Positions 8,363 through 15,747 of a DNA stretch of 25,345 nucleotides are shown here, in pieces. The DNA is taken from the NCBI GenBank assembly GCA_947458985.1, contig CANHBA010000006.1:1-25345 (forward strand), written 5' to 3'. The position numbers and the translations under genes were made by a program. How positions within the stretch are numbered: the first letter of the stretch is position 1; each line of letters starts with the position of its first letter. Below the pieces are notes generated by a model. It had not been told where the DNA came from. It was given only the letters and a program-made list of their open reading frames with translations, and ran no database searches. Origin of the DNA: Flavobacteriales bacterium. GTDB lineage: Bacteria > Bacteroidota > Bacteroidia > Flavobacteriales_D > Crocinitomicaceae.

Positions 8363-8881
8363 TTATTTTTCGCTCAATTTGAGCAATTCTTGGTAAAGTT
8401 TTTCTTCGTCGCCCGGGGCGTAATTGTTGTGGGAGTAAACAATGAAACCATTTTTATCTACTAAAAAGGTATGCGGCACGTTATTGACGCCCATTGCGCG
8501 CTTGAAATCCCAGTTTGGATCCATGAGAACTGTGTAGTCCCATGCCTTACCGTTCACGTAAACAGGAACTTGACTTTTCGTTTTTTCGTCATCAATGGCG
8601 ATGGCAACTAAAGTAACACCCGTTTCTGCAACCCAATCTTCATAGACCTCATGAATGGTATTTAGTTCTTTTTTACACGGCGCACACCAAGTAGCCCAAA
8701 AGCTAATAATTACGGGGCCGTTCGTTGTCAATTCAGACGTGTTGACCGCCTTTCCGGACATATCGACCAACTTGACCGCTGGTACTTTTTTCTGACTAAG
8801 AGATGTTTCAACGGTAGCTTCTTGCGCAGAAACCGCAAGTGAAAAAGAACCGACTAATACGAGTAGAAATAATTTTTTCAT
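8363..8881 (-). CDS. TlpA-like thiol-disulfide oxidoreductase
   Basis: 172 aa. A signal peptide (about 1-20, ending VSAQ) exports the protein; the mature part is a thioredoxin fold of the TlpA/ResA type with FWATWCAPCKKEL (61-73; redox cysteines C66 and C69) and a cis-proline loop VPHTFLVD. Such proteins reduce disulfides in the periplasm, for example during cytochrome c maturation or on envelope proteins. The start at 8881 is chosen because MKKLFLLVLVG begins a proper signal peptide; the longer frame to 8950 would run through the promoter. It is the first gene of the seven-gene leftward operon. Confidence 0.88.
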   Translation of the reverse strand: MKKLFLLVLVGSFSLAVSAQEATVETSLSQKKVPAVKLVDMSGKAVNTSELTTNGPVIISFWATWCAPCKKELNTIHEVYEDWVAETGVTLVAIAIDDEKTKSQVPVYVNGKAWDYTVLMDPNWDFKRAMGVNNVPHTFLVDKNGFIVYSHNNYAPGDEEKLYQELLKLSEK

Positions 8882-8922
8882 GATTTGAATTTTCGTCGGC
8901 AAGACAAAAACCTTGCCGAATT

Positions 8923-8950
8923 CAAAAGTAAGAAAAAAGCAGCTATGCAA
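8923..8950 (-). promoter_or_regulatory. Promoter of the leftward TlpA-to-TPR operon
   Basis: Read on the minus strand: TTG (8950-8948), 17 bp, then TACTTTTG (8930-8923). This matches the Bacteroidota pattern TTG-N17-23-TAnnTTTG exactly. It lies 41 nt before the ATG at 8881 and is back-to-back with the rightward promoter at 8966-8995. Confidence 0.75.
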
Positions 8951-8965
8951 AAAATGGCTTAAATT

Positions 8966-8995
8966 TTGATAAGTGCGGTGAAAAGCTTATTTTTG
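8966..8995 (+). promoter_or_regulatory. Promoter of the T9SS protein-rnr operon
   Basis: TTG (8966-8968), 19 bp, TATTTTTG (8988-8995): an exact match to the Bacteroidota promoter pattern, 18 nt before the ATG at 9014. Only 15 bp separate its -33 element from that of the opposite promoter. Confidence 0.78.
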
Positions 8996-9013
8996 AACAA
9001 ATACACACTTTCT

Positions 9014-9766
9014 ATGAAAGCCTTATTTCTATCTCTTCTCTGCACTATCGGTTTTGCAAGCTTTGCGCAAAACAACATCGTCATACATCTAGATGGTCAA
9101 ACTACCGACATATCCGGCCAAACACATACCGTTTTAGCCCCATCCGGAGACTCCTTCGACATCCCTTTTGATGTTGTCAACAACACGGGTGCTTCTTCGC
9201 AATGGCGCATTACCCGTAAACAACTTAGCGTGCCCACAGGCTGGACCGACGCTTTATGTTGGGGTCACTCCACAGATCCATTTGGTGGCACTTGCTACTC
9301 TTCTGGTCAAATGAATGCCAATCCTTGGACTACACCAGGTACCCAAGCCGTACTTTTTACTATCAACGACGGCGAATACGGTAAAATGAAAGTATCAGTA
9401 AACCCTGAAGACAATACTTTCGGTCAAGCTCATTACCGTTATTACATCACCACAAATGGCTTAACGATGTTAGACTCCGTTGACCTCGTCGTGGACTACC
9501 TCGCTGCAGTGAAGCCAGCAGTCAAAGAAGAAATCAGCATTTCTGTAGCGCCAAATCCAAGCACAGAATACGTCAATATTCAATTTACTGGCGTTGATCA
9601 ACTACAGTTAAAAATGGTAGATGCACTCGGAAACGTTATTGCACGCGAAGTACTCACTTCTAACCGTAAAATCAACGTAAGCGATCTCAATAGCGGTATT
9701 TACTTTCTGGTTTTTGAAGCGCCTGGCTCAAAAAGTATCACGCGCAAATTGGTTGTCAGACACTAA
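9014..9766 (+). CDS. T9SS-exported protein with C-terminal sorting domain
   Basis: 250 aa. Signal peptide about 1-19 (MKALFLSLLCTIGFASFAQ). Residues about 20-165 form a predicted all-beta, Ig-like domain that I cannot assign to a family; it contains one cysteine pair, C82 and C94 (LCWG and GTCYSS). Residues about 175-250 are a type A T9SS sorting domain: VAPNPSTEYVNIQF, then LKMVDALGNVI, LNSGIYFLVFE and a basic end (ITRKLVVRH). Such proteins cross the outer membrane through the type IX system and are released or anchored at the surface. The ATG at 9014 fits the signal peptide and the promoter; an upstream TTG at 8966 is the -33 element. Its stop overlaps the rnr start by one base (TAATG), an unusual partner for an exported protein. 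Confidence 0.83.
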   Translation: MKALFLSLLCTIGFASFAQNNIVIHLDGQTTDISGQTHTVLAPSGDSFDIPFDVVNNTGASSQWRITRKQLSVPTGWTDALCWGHSTDPFGGTCYSSGQMNANPWTTPGTQAVLFTINDGEYGKMKVSVNPEDNTFGQAHYRYYITTNGLTMLDSVDLVVDYLAAVKPAVKEEISISVAPNPSTEYVNIQFTGVDQLQLKMVDALGNVIAREVLTSNRKINVSDLNSGIYFLVFEAPGSKSITRKLVVRH

Positions 9767-11913
9767 TGTCAAAACGTAAACCTAAAGCACCAGCAGCTCA
9801 AGCACCCAGGAAAAAAGCAGGCATTACCACAATGGTGATGCGCATTTTTGAACAAAATCCTGGCGTTGAGCTCACCCACAAACAAATTTCAACTTTACTC
9901 GACGCTCGCGATGGTCGTTCGCGGCAAGTTGTTTTTGACTCACTAAGTGTACTCGCCAACAAAAAAGCGATCCTGCGCATCAACCACCACACCTATAAGC
10001 TTGCTGGTTCCGATTCGCTTTTAGAGGGAACTATATCAATCACCCAACGTGGTGCTGGTTTTGTAACGGTACAAGGTCACCCAAAAGACATCTACATCGG
10101 GCCTTCTAACGTGGGACAGGCACTCCATGGCGACACCGTCAAGGTGCGCATCTTCAAACAAGGTTCTAGCCGCGACGAAGGCGCAGTCACAGAAGTCACT
10201 GAGCGCGACCGCATTCAATTTGTCGGTACCATTCAAATACGCAACAACGATGCGCTCATGGTTCCAGACAACGCGCGTTCTGGCGTTGAAATCAAGATTC
10301 CGCTCGACAAACTCAACGGTGCCCAACACGGCGAAAAAGCATTGGTCAAAATTACCATTTGGCCCAAAAGTGCAGAAAGACCCTACGGCGAAGTACTTGT
10401 AAGGCTCGGCAAGTCGGGCAGCAACGAAACCGAGATGCTGTCTATTCTTTATAATCAAGGCATCAATCCTGTTTTCCCTGAAGCCGTTATGGCCGAAGCC
10501 GAACTTATCGGCATCGATCTCGACCCTAAAGAAGTAGCACAAAGACGCGACTTCCGCCCCATTCTTACCTTTACTATTGACCCCTTCGACGCTAAAGACT
10601 TCGACGACGCCATTTCTTTTCAAGATTTAGAAAACGGTCATTTTGAAGTCGGAGTGCACATCGCAGACGTCAGTCATTACGTGCGGCCTGGCTCAGCCAT
10701 GGATCAAGAAGCACTGCTGCGTTCCAATTCTGTCTATTTAGTAGATCGCGTGGTGCCCATGCTTCCTGAACAGCTCAGTAATTTGGCCTGCTCGCTGCGC
10801 CCACACGAAGACAAATTTGCTTTTTCAGCAGTATTTGAACTAGACGACACCGGCAAAATCTATAAAGAATGGTACGGCAAAACCGTCATTCACTCCGATC
10901 GCCGCTACACCTATGAAGAAGCGCAAGAAATTTTAGAGGGCAAGCCCGGTGATCACGAAGCAATTCTTAGAAAAATAGATGCGCTTGCTAAAATATACCG
11001 CAAGCAACGCCTTAAGCACGGTGCGCTCAGTATTGAATCGGAAGAAATGCGCTTTAAACTCGACGAAGAAGGTAACCCAGATGGTGTCGTGATCAAAACT
11101 TCCAAAGACGCGCACAAACTCATTGAAGAATTCATGTTGTTGGCCAATAGAAAGGTAGCCGAATTTCTCTCTCCCAAAAAGAAAGAGAAAGCGAACTTTC
11201 CTATGATTTATCGTGTCCACGACACACCAGACCCTTCCAAAATGGAGCTTTTTGCGGTGTTTATCGAAAAATTTGGACACAAAGTAGACATCAACGACCC
11301 TCTCAATATCGCCAAAAACCTCAACGAACTATTCGAAGAGATTCGTTCAGAAAACGAGTTTTCATTGGTGCAATCAATGGCCATTCGCTCAATGGCCAAA
11401 GCAAGCTACGACACCGTCAATATCGGGCACTACGGTCTCGCATTCAAACATTATTCGCACTTTACGTCTCCTATCAGACGTTATGCCGATTTAGTAGTGC
11501 ACCGCATTTTGCAAGAAGAACTTACCGCCAAAAAACATAAATATGGTGGAGAACTCGGTGCTATTTGTCAGCGCATTTCTAAAAACGAACGCAAAGCGGC
11601 AGAAGCCGAGAGAGAGTCTACCAAATTCTTCCAATCACTTTACGCCATGGAATTTGTAGGTGAAGTTTTTGAAGGTACGATTTCAGGAATTGCCGAACAC
11701 GGCATGTTTGTCAGGATGGATGAAAACTATTGCGAAGGAATGGTTCCCATGATGGCCATTCCTGGTGACCGCTTCTATTTTGACCAAGAAAAGTTTCAGT
11801 TAGTGGGTTCCAAAACCAAGCGCACCTACCAATTTGGTGACCGCGTCAAAGTACGCATCGATCAAGTGAGCACCAAAAAACGACAAATAGACCTAGAATT
11901 AGTTGTTGGTTAA
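9766..11913 (+). CDS. rnr: Ribonuclease R (RNB-family 3'-5' exoribonuclease)
   Basis: 715 aa. RNase R degrades RNA processively from the 3' end, including structured RNA, in mRNA decay and rRNA quality control. Order of parts: basic N-terminus (KRKPKAPAAQ), a winged-helix-like segment (about 20-80), cold-shock-like domains, the RNB catalytic domain with DPFDAKDFDDA at 272-282 (D272, D278, D280 and D281 match the four metal-binding Asp of RNase II/R), HIADVSHYVRPGS, and a C-terminal S1 domain (about 630-713). It lacks the long basic tail of the E. coli enzyme (813 aa), as is common in Bacteroidota. The ATG lies within TAATG at the end of the T9SS protein gene and has no separate promoter that I can see. 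Confidence 0.96.
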   Translation: MSKRKPKAPAAQAPRKKAGITTMVMRIFEQNPGVELTHKQISTLLDARDGRSRQVVFDSLSVLANKKAILRINHHTYKLAGSDSLLEGTISITQRGAGFVTVQGHPKDIYIGPSNVGQALHGDTVKVRIFKQGSSRDEGAVTEVTERDRIQFVGTIQIRNNDALMVPDNARSGVEIKIPLDKLNGAQHGEKALVKITIWPKSAERPYGEVLVRLGKSGSNETEMLSILYNQGINPVFPEAVMAEAELIGIDLDPKEVAQRRDFRPILTFTIDPFDAKDFDDAISFQDLENGHFEVGVHIADVSHYVRPGSAMDQEALLRSNSVYLVDRVVPMLPEQLSNLACSLRPHEDKFAFSAVFELDDTGKIYKEWYGKTVIHSDRRYTYEEAQEILEGKPGDHEAILRKIDALAKIYRKQRLKHGALSIESEEMRFKLDEEGNPDGVVIKTSKDAHKLIEEFMLLANRKVAEFLSPKKKEKANFPMIYRVHDTPDPSKMELFAVFIEKFGHKVDINDPLNIAKNLNELFEEIRSENEFSLVQSMAIRSMAKASYDTVNIGHYGLAFKHYSHFTSPIRRYADLVVHRILQEELTAKKHKYGGELGAICQRISKNERKAAEAERESTKFFQSLYAMEFVGEVFEGTISGIAEHGMFVRMDENYCEGMVPMMAIPGDRFYFDQEKFQLVGSKTKRTYQFGDRVKVRIDQVSTKKRQIDLELVVG

Positions 11914-11915
11914 GC

Positions 11916-11951
11916 AGCTATTTTTTACAAACGCAAGCTCAATAAATAGCT
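11916..11951. terminator. Possible bidirectional terminator between rnr and hflX
   Basis: AGCTATTT (11916-11923) and AAATAGCT (11944-11951) are perfect inverted repeats separated by 20 nt, in the 36-bp gap between two converging genes; the right arm includes part of the hflX stop codon. A T-run (11921-11926) follows the left arm. The stem is AT-rich and the loop long, so the call is tentative. Confidence 0.35.
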
Positions 11952-13137
11952 AATACAAGAAGTTATTGTAAGGATATCTTACTTTAAAAATAGCTTTTAC
12001 TTCTTCGTAAAGAACTTCTTTGAGTTCCTCTACATTTTCTTTGTCTGTAGCAGAAATAAAAACACATTTAGTTTTGCCCATTTTGGACATCCATGATTTC
12101 TTCAAGGATTCTAGCGTGCGAATGTCTTCTTCGGGTTCATTGAGCTCAGCCAAAGGTGGTTGATATGCATCTATTTTATTGAAGACAATAATAGTTGGCT
12201 TCTCTTTGTTGTCAATTTCATTAAGTGTTTCGTTCACTACCTCAAATTGCTCTTCAAAATTAGGATGAGCGATATCCAAGACGTGCACAAGTAAATCTGC
12301 CTCCCGAACCTCATCTAAGGTTGACTTAAAAGACTCCATGAGTTGCTGAGGAAGTTTACGGATAAACCCTACTGTGTCGGTTAATAATAAGGGCATGTTG
12401 TCGATGACCACTTTTCGGACGGTAGTGTCGAGCGTTGCAAAAAGTTTGTTTTCGGCAAAGACATCTGATTTTGAAAGCATGTTCATGATGGTGCTCTTCC
12501 CGACGTTGGTATAGCCCACCAACGCAACCCGAACCAATTGGCCGCGGTTGCTGCGTTGAACTGTCATTTGCTTGTCTATTTCGCGCAAGCGCTCTTTCAT
12601 GAGCGCAATGCGTTGCTGAATGATCCGGCGATCGGTTTCAATCTGGGATTCACCCGGGCCACGCAAACCAATACCGCCTTTTTGACGCTCAAGGTGGGTC
12701 CACATGCGGGTGAGGCGCGGAAGCATGTATTGCAATTGCGCGAGTTCTACTTGTGTTTTCGCATGGAATGTACGTGCCCGACTCGCAAAAATATCTAGGA
12801 TGAGAATGGTGCGGTCCAGAACTTTGCATTCGAGCTCGCGCTCGATGTTGCGCAATTGAGAAGGGCTGAGTTCATCATCGAAAATAATCAGTTCGATGTC
12901 GAGAGCCTTCATGTATTGCTTGATCTCTTCAAGCTTGCCGCTTCCGACGTAAGTGCGCGGATTCGGATAAGGCAATTTTTGAAAGAACTTTTCTACAGTG
13001 ATGGCACCAGCTGTTTCAGCCAGGAATTCGAGTTCGTCGAGGTGTTCTTGAGCAACCTCTTCTGATGTTTCAGAAGTAATTACACCTACGAGAACGCAGC
13101 GTTCTTCAACGGCATCTACGGTTACGTGTCCTTGCAT
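11950..13137 (-). CDS. hflX: Ribosome-associated GTPase HflX
   Basis: 395 aa. HflX binds the 50S subunit and splits or rescues stalled ribosomes, notably in heat stress. The N-terminal domain contains NPRTYVGSGKLEEI (59-72) and FDDELSPSQLRNIE; the glycine-rich linker GGIGLRGPGESQIETDRR spans about 154-171; the G domain has GYTNVGKST (208-216), DTVGFIRKLP and NKID. It is the last gene of the leftward group starting at comF, and its ATG overlaps the cytochrome c stop by one base (TAATG). Length and motifs are normal for the family. Confidence 0.96.
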   Translation of the reverse strand: MQGHVTVDAVEERCVLVGVITSETSEEVAQEHLDELEFLAETAGAITVEKFFQKLPYPNPRTYVGSGKLEEIKQYMKALDIELIIFDDELSPSQLRNIERELECKVLDRTILILDIFASRARTFHAKTQVELAQLQYMLPRLTRMWTHLERQKGGIGLRGPGESQIETDRRIIQQRIALMKERLREIDKQMTVQRSNRGQLVRVALVGYTNVGKSTIMNMLSKSDVFAENKLFATLDTTVRKVVIDNMPLLLTDTVGFIRKLPQQLMESFKSTLDEVREADLLVHVLDIAHPNFEEQFEVVNETLNEIDNKEKPTIIVFNKIDAYQPPLAELNEPEEDIRTLESLKKSWMSKMGKTKCVFISATDKENVEELKEVLYEEVKAIFKVRYPYNNFLY

Positions 13138-13469
13138 TAACGACGGAGGCCTTTGATGTGACTAAGCACAAGATTGATATTTTGATCGGTTTCCAATAGT
13201 GCTTTCATTGAAGGCATGGCGCCCTTTCCTTTTTTAATGAGGTGAATGACCTGTTGATCTGAAAGTTTGGAGGCGCTGAGGTCTTTGGCCCCACTTGCTC
13301 CTAACTTGCCGTCTTCTCCGTGGCACTGCGCACAATGCATGCTATACAAGCTTGCTCCCTGCTCTGCTGGTGTTTGTGAAGAAAAATCATCTTGTTGTTT
13401 TGGTGTTTCCTGACAAGCAAATAACAACAAACAGAAGCCACTTAAAAGTATGCTGCTTTTTAGAACCAT
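13137..13469 (-). CDS. Small c-type cytochrome lipoprotein
   Basis: 110 aa. Signal segment ending LLLFAC, with C19 as the likely lipid anchor; a short Gln/Ser-rich linker; then a single cytochrome c domain with heme motif CAQCH (46-50) and a distal Met candidate in GKGAMPSM (M85, alternatively M88). It should be a membrane-tethered periplasmic electron carrier. The ATG at 13469 gives a proper lipoprotein signal; the longer frame to 13541 would read through most of the upstream gene end. It overlaps the preceding four-helix membrane gene by 10 bases and hflX by one base, so it is likely co-translated with both. Redox partner unknown. Confidence 0.85.
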   Translation of the reverse strand: MVLKSSILLSGFCLLLFACQETPKQQDDFSSQTPAEQGASLYSMHCAQCHGEDGKLGASGAKDLSASKLSDQQVIHLIKKGKGAMPSMKALLETDQNINLVLSHIKGLRR

Positions 13470-13888
13470 CCTGCTCCTAATTCTGCGCGGAACGGCCAAG
13501 GAATGAAAGCCAAGACCAATATAAGTGCAATGACGTACCAAAGTTTGATTGCCTTGAATTTAGCGGCAGCCTCTGCTCCTTTTTTTGATTTGCTGTGCCC
13601 TATTGTAATGGCAACAATTGCTAAAAGCATTCCTGCAAGGTGTTCCATGCCGAAAAAGCGATAGAGTGGTTCTTTCATCCAGCCATCTACAAACTGTACT
13701 TTTTTTGATGTAAAATACAAGACCAAACCAAGTAACAATTGTGTGTGAAAGGTAATCAAAGTGAAGAGGTTCACTAAACGGTGTTTCTTTTCATAGCTTT
13801 TAGCGGTAAAAGCATTGAAAATAGCCAAAAGCAATAAAAGAAGTGCGATCCAACGCAATCCGGAGTGTGCAGAAATCAGAGCTTGCAT
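13460..13888 (-). CDS. Four-helix membrane protein, possible b-type cytochrome
   Basis: 142 aa with four hydrophobic segments (about 11-28, 42-60, 82-98 and 115-131). Histidines lie at or in helix ends: H8 (in HSGLRW), H36, H48 (FHTQ), H83 (MEHLAG) and H98 (IGHSK); H48, H83 and H98 are plausible heme ligands. Similar Bacteroidota proteins are, as I recall, often labelled cytochrome B, but I cannot confirm heme binding from sequence alone. The adjacent gene encodes a membrane-tethered cytochrome c overlapping by 10 bases, which supports a redox pair. It starts 18 bp after lepA. Confidence 0.62.
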   Translation of the reverse strand: MQALISAHSGLRWIALLLLLLAIFNAFTAKSYEKKHRLVNLFTLITFHTQLLLGLVLYFTSKKVQFVDGWMKEPLYRFFGMEHLAGMLLAIVAITIGHSKSKKGAEAAAKFKAIKLWYVIALILVLAFIPWPFRAELGAGWF

Positions 13889-13906
13889 ATTGTTGAGTTT
13901 AGGGGT

Positions 13907-15703
13907 TTAGTCGTTGAGTTTGAGGACAGCCAAAAACGCTTCTTGTGGCACTTCTACGCGGCCAACTTGACGCATGCGTTTTTTACCTGCTTTTTGTTTT
14001 TCTAGTAATTTGCGTTTACGGGAGATATCGCCGCCATAACACTTTGCAGTAACGTCTTTGCGAAGCGCCTTAATGGTTTCACGCGCAATGACTTTAGCGC
14101 CAATAGCAGCCTGAATAGGAATTTCAAATTGCTGGCGCGGGATGAGCTCGCGCAGTTTGATGCAGATTCTTTTACCGAGGTCGAACGCGTTGCTGCGGTG
14201 TACCAATGCAGAAAGTGCATCTACTTGCTCCCCGTTCAATAAAAGGTCCATCTTGACAAGATCAGATTCTTTATAACCAATTGGGTGGTAGTCAAAAGAT
14301 GCATACCCTCTTGAGACCGACTTTAAACGGTCGTAAAAGTCGAATACGATTTCGGCAAGGGGCATTTCAAAGGTAATCTCGACACGGTCTTGTGTGAGGT
14401 AAACTTGATTTTGAAGCTCGCCTCGCTTTTCGATACAAAGCGTCATGATGGAACCGACGTATTCGGTTTTGGTAATGACTTGTGCTTTGATATATGGTTC
14501 CTCGATGCGGTCCATGCCGGATGGGTCTGGTAGCTCGGAAGGGTTATTGACAATCATGACTTCGTCTGGGTCTTTTTTCATATAAGACTTGTACGAAACG
14601 TTTGGTACCGTAGTAATGACGGTCATGTTGAATTCGCGCTCTAAGCGTTCTTGAATGATCTCCATATGGAGCATGCCAAGGAAACCACAACGGAAACCAA
14701 AGCCAAGCGCTGCTGAAGATTCGGGTTCAAAAACCAAAGAGGAGTCGTTGAGTTGAAGTTTCTCCATGGAATAACGGAGTTCTTCGTAGTCTTCGGTGTC
14801 AACCGGATAAATGCCGGCAAATACCATTGGTTTGACGTCTTCAAAACCTTTGATGGCGGTTTCGCAAGGGTTGTCAGAGCCAGTGATGGTGTCTCCAACT
14901 TTGACTTCGTTGGCTGCTTTGATGCCTGAAATAATATAACCGACATCGCCTGCACGCACCTCAGATTTGGGAGAAAGATCCATTTTTAGGATTCCTATTT
15001 CGTCTGCGTTGTAATCGCGGCCTGTGTTTAAAAAGCGAACTTTTTGTCCTTTCTTTAACACGCCATTCTTTACGCGATAATAAGCAATAATGCCGCGAAA
15101 AGGATTGAAAACAGAATCGAAAATCATGGCTTGTAGAGGAGCAGACTCATCGCCCTTTGGCGCTGGGATGCGGTTTACAACAGCTTCTAAGATTTTGTCA
15201 ACGCCTAAGCCTGTTTTACCGGAGGCCTGGATGATGTCTTCGAGGTCACAGCCGATGAGTTCCATAATTTGGTCCGAAACTTCTTCGGGCATGGCACCTG
15301 GTAAGTCCATCTTGTTGAGGATGGGAATAATTTCGAGGTCGTGCTCGAGGGCCAAGTAAAGATTGGAAATGGTTTGTGCTTCAATTCCTTGAGAAGCATC
15401 TACAATTAGCAAAGCGCCTTCGCAAGCAGCAATAGAACGCGAAACTTCATATGAAAAGTCGACATGCCCTGGGGTGTCGATGAGGTTGAGAATGTAGTCT
15501 TGACCTTCGTGCTTGTAGCTCATTTGAATGGCATGCGACTTGATCGTGATGCCACGCTCGCGCTCGAGGTCCATGTCGTCGAGGGCCTGGGCTTGCATCT
15601 CGCGATCGGAGATGGTGCCTGTGGTTTGGAGCAAGCGATCTGCTAGCGTGCTTTTGCCGTGGTCAATGTGGGCAATAATACAAAAATTGCGGATGTGCTT
15701 CAT
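13907..15703 (-). CDS. lepA: Elongation factor 4 (LepA) GTPase
   Basis: 598 aa, the normal length. LepA is a translational GTPase related to EF-G that acts on the ribosome in elongation or biogenesis. Visible motifs: AHIDHGKST (11-19, P-loop), ERGITIKS (49-56, switch I), DTPGH (76-80, switch II), NKMD (130-133), EF-G-like domains, and the LepA C-terminal domain with GYASFDYHPIGY and RKRKLLEKQKAGKKRMR. The start at 15703 gives MKHIRNFCIIAHIDHGK, the same beginning as other LepA proteins; the longer frame to 15739 overlaps its promoter. The promoter's -7 box ends only 6 nt before the ATG, so the mRNA may be leaderless. Confidence 0.97.
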   Translation of the reverse strand: MKHIRNFCIIAHIDHGKSTLADRLLQTTGTISDREMQAQALDDMDLERERGITIKSHAIQMSYKHEGQDYILNLIDTPGHVDFSYEVSRSIAACEGALLIVDASQGIEAQTISNLYLALEHDLEIIPILNKMDLPGAMPEEVSDQIMELIGCDLEDIIQASGKTGLGVDKILEAVVNRIPAPKGDESAPLQAMIFDSVFNPFRGIIAYYRVKNGVLKKGQKVRFLNTGRDYNADEIGILKMDLSPKSEVRAGDVGYIISGIKAANEVKVGDTITGSDNPCETAIKGFEDVKPMVFAGIYPVDTEDYEELRYSMEKLQLNDSSLVFEPESSAALGFGFRCGFLGMLHMEIIQERLEREFNMTVITTVPNVSYKSYMKKDPDEVMIVNNPSELPDPSGMDRIEEPYIKAQVITKTEYVGSIMTLCIEKRGELQNQVYLTQDRVEITFEMPLAEIVFDFYDRLKSVSRGYASFDYHPIGYKESDLVKMDLLLNGEQVDALSALVHRSNAFDLGKRICIKLRELIPRQQFEIPIQAAIGAKVIARETIKALRKDVTAKCYGGDISRKRKLLEKQKAGKKRMRQVGRVEVPQEAFLAVLKLND

Positions 15704-15709
15704 AGGTTG

Positions 15710-15739
15710 CAAAAATACAGAATCTACGCCACATAACAA
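15710..15739 (-). promoter_or_regulatory. lepA promoter, implying a near-leaderless transcript
   Basis: On the minus strand TTG (15739-15737), 19 bp, TATTTTTG (15717-15710) matches the Bacteroidota promoter exactly. Only CAACCT (6 nt) separates the box from the lepA ATG. It lies in the 44-bp gap after the FAD oxidoreductase gene, so lepA can be expressed separately from comF and the oxidoreductase. Confidence 0.68.
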
Positions 15740-15747
15740 GCTGCTAA

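Noticed and set aside
10036..10623. Long open frame (195 codons) on the minus strand opposite rnr.
   Set aside because: It is the antisense shadow of the RNase R gene, whose catalytic motifs are intact; it shows no recognisable domain and no promoter.
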